From assembly GCA_913061265.1 (NCBI GenBank), contig CAJXVS010000004.1:124001-188000 (forward strand): a stretch of 64,000 nt of DNA, in the 5' to 3' direction. The first letter of the stretch is position 1. Each line of letters begins with the position of its first letter. Positions 46,628 to 55,224 of the stretch are shown piece by piece. Origin of the DNA: an uncultured Halobacteriovorax sp. GTDB lineage: Bacteria > Bdellovibrionota > Bacteriovoracia > Bacteriovoracales > Bacteriovoracaceae. The notes beneath the pieces were generated by a model that worked only from the letters and a program-made list of their open reading frames with translations, did no database searches and was not told where the DNA came from. The translations under genes were made by a program, and so were the position numbers.

Positions 46628-47473
46628 GTGATAAATCAGCTGAAAATACATCATAGAAGCGCAGAAGAAGATCCCAAGACTTGGGACGCTGCTTACGTTG
46701 AATGGAAGACTTGCCTAAGATCAATAAGCTTTCATAAAGGAAATCTACCCTCAACCCATTCAGGTACTGAGGCTTATGAATTCTTATTACAGGTTATCTG
46801 CGGCCTAAAATCTCCTATGATTGGAGAGACAGAGATCCTGGCTCAGTTCAAAGGTTTTCTTAAAAAGAACCCTGAAGTCATCTCACGAAAGATCTCAGAG
46901 AAATTGATTCAAGATTCAAAGAAGATTAGAACAAAGTACTTAAAGAATTATGGATCTCAATCATATGGATCTTTTGCTCTTAAAGAATCAAAGTCGCTTG
47001 AAAGTATTGTCCTTCTTGGAGCTGGCGCTCTTACGCAAGATATAGTTCCCATCATTAAAGATCATCCTGGAGATATAATAGTCATGGCCAGGAATCTTGA
47101 AAAGGCCAAGGCAAGTTTTAAGAAATATCCTCAGGTGAAGATTAAGTCCTTCGAGGATGAGTTCTCTTATAAAAAATCCCTCGTAATCGTTGCAGCCCCT
47201 TTAGAGAGCATTGCCTTAGAAGAGTTAATCTCTAAGAATTTTTACCAATCATCTATCCTAGATATGCGCTCCACTCGTGATGGTCCTCAATTAAAATTAG
47301 GAACAGATTTTCTTTATAAAAGTCTTAATGAAATTTTTAGCGAAATAGAAAAGACACAAGAAAAATTAGAAAAAATATGTCATGAAATAGAAATCGAAAT
47401 CAAAGAGCTCTCTCATAAATGGAATAAGAAAGCCCAGAACAGACCCTTTGGGTGGGAGGATCTATGTTATTAA
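46628..47473 (+). CDS. hemA: Glutamyl-tRNA reductase, compact form
   Basis: HemA reduces glutamyl-tRNA to glutamate-1-semialdehyde, the first committed step of the C5 heme route. At 281 residues it is much shorter than usual (about 420). The N-terminal catalytic part is shortened but keeps LKIHHRSAEED (like INHKTAPV), the catalytic Cys29 in EWKTCLRSI, and GLKSPMIGETEILAQFKGFL (like GEdQILgQVK). A nucleotide-binding part follows (IVLLGAGALTQDIVPIIKDH, VIVAAPLESIALEEL), and the C-terminal dimerisation helices are trimmed. The GTG start is the first in frame after a stop. It overlaps hemC by 10 bases. Confidence 0.88.
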   Translation: MINQLKIHHRSAEEDPKTWDAAYVEWKTCLRSISFHKGNLPSTHSGTEAYEFLLQVICGLKSPMIGETEILAQFKGFLKKNPEVISRKISEKLIQDSKKIRTKYLKNYGSQSYGSFALKESKSLESIVLLGAGALTQDIVPIIKDHPGDIIVMARNLEKAKASFKKYPQVKIKSFEDEFSYKKSLVIVAAPLESIALEELISKNFYQSSILDMRSTRDGPQLKLGTDFLYKSLNEIFSEIEKTQEKLEKICHEIEIEIKELSHKWNKKAQNRPFGWEDLCY

Positions 47474-48918
47474 AGATAGCATCAAGAAAATCAGATCTAG
47501 CGCGGCTTCAAGCTCTTTTAGTTGCAGACGCTCTTAGAAAAGCAGACTCTTCAATAGAGATTGAACATCTCTTTAGCGCTTCTTTTGGTGATTTAAATCC
47601 CGAGATTTCACTAGATAAAATGCCTACGAAAGGTGCCTTCACCGAAGATTTTAAAGAAGGAATAAAGAACAATGAATTTGATATTGTTGTTCACTCTTGG
47701 AAAGACCTTCCCACCGACTTACCTGCACATAGCCAGCTCTTTACATTAAAGCGCGAAGACCCGAGAGATCTTCTGTTAGTTAGAAAATCTTCATCAAAGC
47801 AGCTTCATTTAAAAGTACTTACTTCATCCCCAAGAAGGATTCACCATATCATACCCTTCTTAAAAGACTTTTATCCCCTTAGACTTGAAGAGATTGAAAC
47901 AGCAGAAGTAAGAGGAAATATTCCAACAAGACTTAAGAAGCTAATTCAAGGTGATGGGGACGCTTTGATTATTGCGAAAGCTGCATTAGACAGACTTCTC
48001 TCAAGCGAAGTCGAAGAGTTCAATGACCTTAAGATTGAGTTAAGAAATTATTTAGATCAATGCCGCATGATGATCCTTCCTCTCTCTCATTTTCCTACGG
48101 CTGCAGCTCAAGGCGCCTTGGCCATAGAAGTAAACAAGAATAATAAGAAAGTCATCTCTGTTTTAGAAAAAATTCATTGCTCAGATACCTTTAAAAATGT
48201 GAGAAGAGAGAGAACACTCTTAAGTAATTTTGGAGGGGGATGCCATCAAAAGCTTGGCATGACTTCTTTAACTCATCAGCATGGTAACTACTTTTCTGTC
48301 AGCGGCCAAAAGCCTGATGGTGAAGAAATTAAAGAGCTTAACTTAGAGACGAACCTCAATGACTTAAAGCCAGAAGCTAAAGAAGAAGTCCTAGAGGCAA
48401 CTAGTTTCTTTGATAGAAAGAGATTAAGTACTGAAGTTCCAAAGGATTGTGACCTCTACTTAGCAAAAGATTACGCCCTTCCAGAAGAGTACAACAATCA
48501 AGATCAAATCATCTTCACTTCAGGAGTTCTCTCTTGGAAGAAGCTAGCGCAAAAGGGGCATTGGATTGTAGGTTCAAGCGAATCCCTTGGAGAACCATGG
48601 GGGACTAACCTCGAGGAACTCCTAGGCCGAGAACTCAAGTGGCTAAAACTCTCTCATACTAAAGCACCAGGAAAGAACCTTTCTACTTACGAGTTGAGTC
48701 CAAAGAAAGACATACCTGAATTAAAAAATAAAAGATTCTTTTATTGGATGAGCGCTAGTCAATTTAACTTGGCCTTAGAGAAGTCCCCTGAAATCATTGA
48801 TAAAAACCACGCTTGTGGGCCAGGATATACGCATAGCGAAATAAGTAAGAAAGTCCCAATAGATAGGCTAGAAATTTACTTAAGTTATGAGAAGTGGTAC
48901 CAGAGCAAAATAGGATAA
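47464..48918 (+). CDS. hemC: Porphobilinogen deaminase fused to a HemD-like domain
   Basis: The first 285 residues are HemC: IASRKSDLARLQALLVADAL, DIVVHSWKDLPTD, LLTSSPRR-like SSPRRIHHI, RGNIPTRLKKL and the cofactor cysteine in FGGGCHQKLGMTS. HemC is usually about 310 residues, but this protein has 484. The remaining 170 or so keep a two-lobed pattern of uroporphyrinogen III synthase: IIFTSGVLSWKKLA and HWIVGSSESLG in one lobe, FFYWMSASQFNLALEKSP and HACGPGYTHSEISKKV in the other. No separate hemD is present, so this part probably supplies that step. GGAGGATCT precedes the chosen ATG; an upstream GTG would add four residues. Confidence 0.9.
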   Translation: MLLKIASRKSDLARLQALLVADALRKADSSIEIEHLFSASFGDLNPEISLDKMPTKGAFTEDFKEGIKNNEFDIVVHSWKDLPTDLPAHSQLFTLKREDPRDLLLVRKSSSKQLHLKVLTSSPRRIHHIIPFLKDFYPLRLEEIETAEVRGNIPTRLKKLIQGDGDALIIAKAALDRLLSSEVEEFNDLKIELRNYLDQCRMMILPLSHFPTAAAQGALAIEVNKNNKKVISVLEKIHCSDTFKNVRRERTLLSNFGGGCHQKLGMTSLTHQHGNYFSVSGQKPDGEEIKELNLETNLNDLKPEAKEEVLEATSFFDRKRLSTEVPKDCDLYLAKDYALPEEYNNQDQIIFTSGVLSWKKLAQKGHWIVGSSESLGEPWGTNLEELLGRELKWLKLSHTKAPGKNLSTYELSPKKDIPELKNKRFFYWMSASQFNLALEKSPEIIDKNHACGPGYTHSEISKKVPIDRLEIYLSYEKWYQSKIG

Positions 48919-48921
48919 GAC

Positions 48922-50217
48922 ATGGAATTATTTGAACAACTCTTTGAAAGAAGTAAAAGCGTTACTCCAGGCGGAGTTCATTCTCCCGTTCGAGCTTTTA
49001 AAGGTCTCGATCAAGCCCCACTCTTTTTCAAAAGTGGTCAGGGCGCTCTTATGATTGATCAAAAAGATAAAACTTATATTGATCTTTGTTCTTCCTTTGG
49101 CCCTCTAATTCTAGGTCACCGAGATAGTGAAGTTCAGGCAAGTATTCAAGGGATCCTTGAAAATGCTTGGAGCTTTGGGGCTCCAGAAGCCTACTCACTA
49201 GATCTTGCTGAATGGATCATCAATGAGATTCCATGGATTGAAAAAATAAGATTTGTTAACTCAGGAACTGAAGCTGTAATGACGGCCTTAAGACTTGCTA
49301 AGGGTTATACCGGTAGAAACAAGATTTTAAAGTTTGATGGTTGCTACCATGGCCATGTTGATTCTATGTTAGTCGCCTCAGGTTCAGGACTCGCAGGAAC
49401 GGCCACTGCTTCAAGCGCTGGAATCTCTGAAGCAGTTGCATCTGAAACCCTAGTGGCGAAACTTGATAGTGAAAAAGAAGTCATCGAGATCTTTGAAAGA
49501 GAAGGCTCTGATATTGCCGCCATTATAGTAGAGCCGCTTCCAGCAAACTATGGGCTCCTTCCTCAACGAAAAGAATTCTTACAATTTCTAAGAAAGATAT
49601 CAAAAGAAAATGGCGCCCTCCTCATTTTCGATGAAGTCATCTCAGGCTTTAGAGTCTCAATGGGAGGTATGGCAGAAGTTTCTGACGTCGTTCCAGACCT
49701 TGTGACTTATGGAAAGATCATTGGTGGTGGGTTTCCAGTTGGTGCCTTTGCAGGAAATACTGAGATAATGGAAATGCTTGCTCCTACAGGCCCTGTTTAT
49801 CAGGCAGGAACTCTTAGCGCGAATCCAATCTGCATGGTTGCAGGTCTTAACACTCTTAAAAAGATTAAAAGAGATAATGTTATTGAAAAGACAAACCTTG
49901 CTTGCAGTACTTTTGCAAAGAACTTAAATAAAGCATTCTTCGACCTAGAACTTCCTCTTCAATGTATTCAGGCTGCCTCACTCTTCTTTATAACTGAGAA
50001 AACAGAGAAGCCTATTAGGGATATTGATTCTCTTCCGAAGAATCATGGGGAGTTTTTCAAAAAACTCTATCCATTACTTCTTGAAGAAGGAATCTATATC
50101 GCCCCGGCGGCCTATGAAGTGGGCTTTTTCTCTGCTGCGATTACAAATGATATGGTTCAAGAATTAAGCGACAAGTTCATAAAAGTAATTTGCAAAGTGA
50201 TGAATGAAGAAAGATAA
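48922..50217 (+). CDS. hemL: Glutamate-1-semialdehyde 2,1-aminomutase
   Basis: HemL converts glutamate-1-semialdehyde to 5-aminolevulinate using PLP. The 431-residue protein has the fold-type I aminotransferase motifs: NSGTEAVMTALRLAKGYTGR, KFDGCYHGHVDSMLVASGSG, FDEVISGFRVSMGG and the PLP lysine in LVTYGKIIGGGFPVGAFAG. It follows hemC by 3 bases and overlaps the kinase gene by 14 bases. Confidence 0.97.
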   Translation: MELFEQLFERSKSVTPGGVHSPVRAFKGLDQAPLFFKSGQGALMIDQKDKTYIDLCSSFGPLILGHRDSEVQASIQGILENAWSFGAPEAYSLDLAEWIINEIPWIEKIRFVNSGTEAVMTALRLAKGYTGRNKILKFDGCYHGHVDSMLVASGSGLAGTATASSAGISEAVASETLVAKLDSEKEVIEIFEREGSDIAAIIVEPLPANYGLLPQRKEFLQFLRKISKENGALLIFDEVISGFRVSMGGMAEVSDVVPDLVTYGKIIGGGFPVGAFAGNTEIMEMLAPTGPVYQAGTLSANPICMVAGLNTLKKIKRDNVIEKTNLACSTFAKNLNKAFFDLELPLQCIQAASLFFITEKTEKPIRDIDSLPKNHGEFFKKLYPLLLEEGIYIAPAAYEVGFFSAAITNDMVQELSDKFIKVICKVMNEER

Positions 50218-51031
50218 ACTTATAGACTGGAAAATTGTCTCGGCAATGATCTGGTTACTATTCACTGTTTCTTTAGCTAGCTGGTGGCTAGCTTTAGGCC
50301 TTCAATATAGCACGTCTAAGAAATCTATGATCATAGGCGAAGGACTAACTCTTATTGTTTTTATAGCTAGTGGTGGCATTGCCCTTATTTATTATATCTT
50401 AGAGGAAAGAAAACGAAATTTTCAATTGAATCAATTCTTCGCTTCGGCCAATCATGAATTAAAAACCTATATGGCCTCGCTTAGGATTAGAGCTGAAGGC
50501 TTAAGTGAAGACCTAGAAGGAAAAGATGAGGCGCGTGCTGCTTCAAAGATAGTTAGCGACACGATTAGATTAGAGCTTCAATTAGAGAACTCCCTTATCT
50601 TTTCAGAACCAAAGAACAGACAAATATTCATGGAGTCTATTAACTTACGAGAGTACTTACTAGGACTCTCTGAAGGGTGGATGAATATAAAGATTTCTAT
50701 TAAAGGCGATTCAATCATTCGAGCAGACCGTCGTATGATTGATGTTATTATCAAAAACCTTATTCAAAATGCCATCATCCATGCCAAAGCTAGCGAGATT
50801 ACCTTTGAGCTAGGATCTGCTGGACTTGTTATCGTGACTAATCTTGGAGAGCCCTTTAAAGGTGAGCTACCAAGACTAGGAGAACTCTTTTATAGGCATC
50901 AACATAAGAGTAGATCAGGCATTGGTCTCTATTTAGTAAAAACTCTTAGTGAATCTCTAGGCGGGAAGGTTGCCTTCTCTCTCTCTAATGATAAATCTTT
51001 GAAGATTGAATTGGAGTTTCTCAGTGAATAA
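50204..51031 (+). CDS. Membrane histidine kinase in the heme operon
   Basis: A short (275 residues) sensor kinase: two membrane helices at about 8-33 and 42-66 with under ten residues between them, so almost no periplasmic sensing domain. The HisKA motif has His84 in FASANHELKTYMA, then an HATPase domain with N-box NLIQNAIIHAKA and G-boxes HKSRSGIGLYLVKTLSESLG. Such kinases often sense a signal within the membrane or through a partner. It overlaps hemL by 14 bases and the response regulator gene by 8, so it is translated with them. Its signal could be a heme precursor or redox state; that is inference. Confidence 0.9.
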   Translation: MKKDKLIDWKIVSAMIWLLFTVSLASWWLALGLQYSTSKKSMIIGEGLTLIVFIASGGIALIYYILEERKRNFQLNQFFASANHELKTYMASLRIRAEGLSEDLEGKDEARAASKIVSDTIRLELQLENSLIFSEPKNRQIFMESINLREYLLGLSEGWMNIKISIKGDSIIRADRRMIDVIIKNLIQNAIIHAKASEITFELGSAGLVIVTNLGEPFKGELPRLGELFYRHQHKSRSGIGLYLVKTLSESLGGKVAFSLSNDKSLKIELEFLSE

Positions 51032-51704
51032 GATGAGACTCCTTTTACTAGAAGATGATCCCTCCCTTGGTGAAGCTATCCAGGAGAGGCTTATAAAAGA
51101 AGGCTTTCAAGTCGATTGGGCAGAAACTCTCTTTGCCGCTAAAGAACTAGTTAATTCCGTAGAGTTTGATCTTCTTATCCTAGATGTAGGACTGCCGGAC
51201 GGATCCGGCTTTGAACTCGCTGAAGAACTTCAGGGACGCTTTCCCGTAATATTCCTAACCGCCCTTAACAGCGCAGAGAATAGACTTCGAGGCTATGAAC
51301 TTGGGGCCAATGAATACATACCTAAGCCATTTCATTTTAAAGAGCTCATCATAAGAATTCAAAAAACGATTGGTGATAAGCCAAAGTTAGAAAAGAATGA
51401 ATATTATTTTGAAGATTTTAAGATCAACTTAGAGGCCATGACGATTGATCAAGATGGTCAATCCTTCTACCCATCCGTTAGAGATTTTTCAGTCTTAACC
51501 TTTCTCATCGCTTCGTATCCAAACGTCGTATCAAGAGAAGAACTTTTAGATAAATACTGGGGAAGCGATTCCTTTCCCACAAATAGAACAGTAGATAATT
51601 CAATCCTTAGAGTTAGACAATTCTTAGGAAAAAACGCCACCCTCTATATTAAATCAGTCAGAGGTGTCGGTTATCAATGGATTCAGGAGCCTATCAATGA
51701 GTAA
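51024..51704 (+). CDS. OmpR-type response regulator in the heme operon
   Basis: The protein (about 226 residues) has a receiver domain (acidic LLLEDDPSLG, phosphoacceptor Asp54 in LLILDVGLPDG, FLTALN and IPKPFHF) and a winged-helix DNA-binding domain (SVRDFSVLTFLIASYPNVVS, YIKSVRGVGYQW). It is clearly the partner of the adjacent kinase. The GTG at 51024 is preferred as start because GGAG lies 8 bases before it; an ATG three codons later and a TTG six codons earlier are alternatives. It overlaps hemE by 8 bases. Confidence 0.93.
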   Translation: MNKMRLLLLEDDPSLGEAIQERLIKEGFQVDWAETLFAAKELVNSVEFDLLILDVGLPDGSGFELAEELQGRFPVIFLTALNSAENRLRGYELGANEYIPKPFHFKELIIRIQKTIGDKPKLEKNEYYFEDFKINLEAMTIDQDGQSFYPSVRDFSVLTFLIASYPNVVSREELLDKYWGSDSFPTNRTVDNSILRVRQFLGKNATLYIKSVRGVGYQWIQEPINE

Positions 51705-52719
51705 TTTAAAATTTCAGAATGCTTTAAGCGGAGTTGAACAAAACTGCCCACCTATCTGGTTTATGCGCCAAGCAGGAAGGTATCACTCTCACTATCAAGA
51801 GCTAAAAAAGAAATATACCTTTGAGCAACTATGTAAGAATCCAGAGCTCGCAGCAGAAACGGCATTAGGACCCATCAGAGACTTTGATTTTGATGCTTCT
51901 ATTTATTTTAACGATATCCTCTACCCTCTAGAGGCCCTTGGGTTTGACCTAGAGTATTCCCCAGGTCCAATTCTCAGCCCAAGATTAGATGACGCTTTTC
52001 TCGGCAACCTAAAAAGCTTAGACGAAGCAAGTTCATTTCTTAGCTTTCAAAAAGATGCTGTTAAAGCAACGAGAGAACTTCTTCCTAAAGATAAGTCTCT
52101 TATTGGTTTTATTGGTGGTCCTTGGACTCTCTTTACCTACGCCGTTGAATGCTCTCATAAAGGTCATATGATTGATTCAAAAATGAACACAGATCTTTTT
52201 ATAAAATTCTCTGAAGTTCTTCTTCCTCTTCTTAACAATTGTATTAAAGAGCAGCTACTAAGTGGCGCTGAAGTTGTTATGATCTTTGATACTTCAGCTG
52301 GATCTTTATCAACTTCGCATTTTCAATCTTTCGTTGTTCCTGCCATTGAAAAATTAGCTAAGGCTAATCCAGGAAAAGTTGGCTACTACGCTAAAGAGAC
52401 AACTCATCATCAAGCCAACCTTCTTAAGCACTTACCACTCGCAGGTCTTGGGTATGACCACCGCTTTAGTATGAAAGAGCTTCTTCTTGAAGAGGATAGA
52501 TCTGGTTTTGTTCAAGGAAACTTTGATCAAACCCTTCTCTTTGCTGACGAATCAAACTTTAAGAAATACTTAGCCTCATATATAGAGCCTTTAAAAGAGC
52601 TAACTCCTTCAGAGAGAAAAGGCTGGATTAGTGGTCTTGGCCATGGCGTTCTACCAAAGACACCTGAATCAAATGTCAGGCTACTCATCAATACAATAAG
52701 AGAGGAATTCAATGCTTAG
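51697..52719 (+). CDS. hemE: Uroporphyrinogen decarboxylase
   Basis: HemE removes four carboxyl groups from uroporphyrinogen III to give coproporphyrinogen III. The 340-residue length is normal. It starts with the substrate loop PIWFMRQAGRYHSHYQELKK and has GFIGGPWTLFTYAVE and the late GLGHGVLPKTPESNVRLLI. The start at 51697 is chosen because CAGGAGCCTATCA precedes it and the extra upstream residues are unrelated. It overlaps the response regulator and hemN by 8 bases each. Confidence 0.97.
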   Translation: MSNLKFQNALSGVEQNCPPIWFMRQAGRYHSHYQELKKKYTFEQLCKNPELAAETALGPIRDFDFDASIYFNDILYPLEALGFDLEYSPGPILSPRLDDAFLGNLKSLDEASSFLSFQKDAVKATRELLPKDKSLIGFIGGPWTLFTYAVECSHKGHMIDSKMNTDLFIKFSEVLLPLLNNCIKEQLLSGAEVVMIFDTSAGSLSTSHFQSFVVPAIEKLAKANPGKVGYYAKETTHHQANLLKHLPLAGLGYDHRFSMKELLLEEDRSGFVQGNFDQTLLFADESNFKKYLASYIEPLKELTPSERKGWISGLGHGVLPKTPESNVRLLINTIREEFNA

Positions 52720-54058
52720 TTCAGAACTTCTGGCCAAATATGACATTCCGGCTCCTCGTTATACAAGTTACCCAACAGTTCCTTATTGGGATGAAACTCC
52801 AAGTAAGAGCAAGTGGATTCAAAGCCTAAGCTCTAGCCTAGAAGGTGATTCCTCTTGGTCTCTTTATATTCATGTTCCTTTTTGTGAAAGTCTTTGCACC
52901 TTTTGCGGCTGCAACACAACCATCACGAAGAACCATGATCTTGAAGGAGACTACGTCGATAGTGTTATCAAAGAATGGGAAACCTATATAGCATCGGTTC
53001 CAGAACTTTTAGAGAAGCCATTAAGGCAACTTCACTTAGGTGGAGGGACTCCTACTTTTCTTAGCGCTGAAAATCTTAAGAGAATGCTTGATCCTATTCT
53101 TTCAAAAGTTAATTATGATAAAGATAATTTTGAGGGCTCCCTTGAAGTTGACCCAAGAAAAACAAATAGAAGACAACTAGAAGTCCTCTCAGAACTTGGG
53201 TTCAACAGGATTTCTCTTGGAGTTCAAGACTTTACCTTAAAAGTTCAAGAGCTTGTTAATAGAGTACAAAGCTTTGAGCAAACAAAAGAGATCACTGACG
53301 CAGCAAGAGAGCTCTCTTACGACTCCGTTAATTTCGATCTCATCTATGGCCTTCCTTGTCAGGGAATAGAAGAGATGACTCAAACAACCAAACTGACTAT
53401 CGAGTTAAGACCAGACCGCATCGCTCTTTATAGCTTCGCTAGAGTTCCATGGATCAAGCCCGCTCAAAGAAAGTTCACAGATGAGCAACTTCCTGTCGGC
53501 GCTGAAAAACGCGCTCTCTATGAAGTGGCCCGAGAGATGTTATTAGGCGCTGGTTACCATGAGATTGGAATGGATCACTTTGCCCTTCCCTCTGATGAAC
53601 TCTCAGTAGGAGTCGATGAAAAGACTCTTCATAGAAACTTTATGGGATACACACCTTATCAAACCGATGTTCTTCTAGGTCTTGGAGTCAGTTCGATCTC
53701 TGAATCTAAAGATTGCTTCCATCAAAATGAGAAGGTTCTGAATCTCTATAAAGAGAAAGTAAGTAAAAACGAGATTCCTACCCTTAGAGGTCATATTCAC
53801 ACTGAAGAAGACCTCTATCATCGCAAGCTCATCTTAGAGCTTATGACTAATTTTGAATTAGATATTCCAGAGAAGATCCTAAGTCCGATGGCGCTTAAGT
53901 TAGAGCCCCTTATCGAAGATAAGTTATGCAGCCTAAAGGACGGAAAATTATCCGTCTCAGAACTAGGGCGTCCCTTTATTCGTAATATATGCATGACCTT
54001 AGATAAAAGAATGCTTACTAAGAAACCTGAAACAAAGATCTTTTCACAGTCCCTATGA
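52712..54058 (+). CDS. hemN: Oxygen-independent coproporphyrinogen III oxidase
   Basis: A radical-SAM enzyme that converts coproporphyrinogen III to protoporphyrinogen IX without oxygen. The 448-residue protein has the cluster motif YIHVPFCESLCTFCGCNTTI (CxxxCxxC), the GGGTPTFLS motif and RISLGVQDFTLKVQELVNRV. The cysteine after the cluster (FCGCN) and the C-terminal domain identify true HemN rather than the HemW homologue. It overlaps hemE by 8 bases and the oxidase gene by 4. Confidence 0.95.
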   Translation: MLSSELLAKYDIPAPRYTSYPTVPYWDETPSKSKWIQSLSSSLEGDSSWSLYIHVPFCESLCTFCGCNTTITKNHDLEGDYVDSVIKEWETYIASVPELLEKPLRQLHLGGGTPTFLSAENLKRMLDPILSKVNYDKDNFEGSLEVDPRKTNRRQLEVLSELGFNRISLGVQDFTLKVQELVNRVQSFEQTKEITDAARELSYDSVNFDLIYGLPCQGIEEMTQTTKLTIELRPDRIALYSFARVPWIKPAQRKFTDEQLPVGAEKRALYEVAREMLLGAGYHEIGMDHFALPSDELSVGVDEKTLHRNFMGYTPYQTDVLLGLGVSSISESKDCFHQNEKVLNLYKEKVSKNEIPTLRGHIHTEEDLYHRKLILELMTNFELDIPEKILSPMALKLEPLIEDKLCSLKDGKLSVSELGRPFIRNICMTLDKRMLTKKPETKIFSQSL

Positions 54059-55224
54059 AAGTAACCATCATCGGGGCTGGGTTCTCTGGACTTAGCTTGG
54101 CCTATTTTTTAATAAAGAAAGGCTTTCAAGTTGAAGTTTTTGAAACTAAATCAAGTCCCGGTGGACTGATTCAAACCATTGAGACCGATAGAGGTCTCGT
54201 TGAAACAGCAGCTACAAGTGTTCTTCTCACTTCTGATCTCGAAGAGATTATCAAAGATATCAATATCAACTGCTTCTTACCTAAGAAGAAGTCGCGAAAG
54301 AAATACATCTGTGTAAATCATTCTCCAAAAAGAATTCCTCTTAAACTTATTGATCTTCTCTCCTTATTTAAGGGCATCGTAAAACTATTGCTTAATAAGA
54401 AGAAAGTGGCACCGCTTAAGAACGAAAGCCTTAGTTCATGGTCTGATAGGGTCTTTAATAGCGAAGTAACGAAAAAATTAGTTTCTCCCGCGATGACAGG
54501 TATCTATGCAGATAGTGCAAATAATCTTTCAGCCTCTCTTGTCTTAAAGAAGGTTTTCACTAAAGAGAAAAAGAGTCGATCTAAGGGACCTGTTAACTTT
54601 AAAGGGGGAATGGGAAATTTTATCCAAGCTCTTGAGAAATTCTTAATTAAGAATCATGTTCAATTTCATTATGACTCTCAGGTAGATGATTTTAACACCA
54701 TCTCAAATCCAGTGGTTATTGCGACTTCTTATCAACAAGCAAGAGAGCTAAATATTGACCTCCCTATAATTCCTTTGAAAGATGTTAGCTCCGTCACTCT
54801 TTTCTTTGATGGTACTCCCCCTCTTGAAGGCTTTGGCACTCTCTTTCCGCTAGAAGAGAACCTAAGCTCGCAAGGCGTACTCTTTAACACAAGCATGTTT
54901 GAAGGAAGAACTAAGACAGGCTACTCTGAAACCTGGATCTTAAGTAATAAGACAGATCTTTCAAAAGATAAGCTGCTCGAATTGATCTTAGAAGATAGGG
55001 ATAAAGTCTTTAAAACCAATGAATCTCCGGTAGACTCCATGATCCATCACTGGCCAGAGGCCTTCCCTCTTTATGGTAAAGAACTAGAAGCGCTTCTCTA
55101 TAAAGAGCCCAACCTTCCAAAATCAGTCTTTCTCACTGGAAATTACTTAGGCAACCTTGGTCTTTCTGGAATAATTGAACAAAATAAATTACTTTCAATA
55201 AAAATGTCTCAGGAACTCATATGA
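54055..55224 (+). CDS. hemY: Protoporphyrinogen oxidase, flavin type
   Basis: This FAD-dependent oxidase makes protoporphyrin IX (or coproporphyrin III in other lineages). The 389-residue protein starts with the FAD motif TIIGAGFSGLSLAYFLIKKG and EVFETKSSPGGLIQTI, and ends with the second FAD segment SVFLTGNYLGNLGLSGIIEQ. It resembles the HemY/HemG-oxidase (PPOX) family, though it is shorter than usual (about 450-470). ATGA overlaps link it to hemN and hemH. Because hemN makes protoporphyrinogen here, the classic protoporphyrin route is implied. Confidence 0.88.
   Translation: MKVTIIGAGFSGLSLAYFLIKKGFQVEVFETKSSPGGLIQTIETDRGLVETAATSVLLTSDLEEIIKDININCFLPKKKSRKKYICVNHSPKRIPLKLIDLLSLFKGIVKLLLNKKKVAPLKNESLSSWSDRVFNSEVTKKLVSPAMTGIYADSANNLSASLVLKKVFTKEKKSRSKGPVNFKGGMGNFIQALEKFLIKNHVQFHYDSQVDDFNTISNPVVIATSYQQARELNIDLPIIPLKDVSSVTLFFDGTPPLEGFGTLFPLEENLSSQGVLFNTSMFEGRTKTGYSETWILSNKTDLSKDKLLELILEDRDKVFKTNESPVDSMIHHWPEAFPLYGKELEALLYKEPNLPKSVFLTGNYLGNLGLSGIIEQNKLLSIKMSQELI

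Noticed and set aside
46518-46754. Open frame on the minus strand across the hemB/hemA gap
   Set aside because: It overlaps the start of hemA on the opposite strand and would remove the space needed for the divergent promoters; no ribosome site or family is seen.
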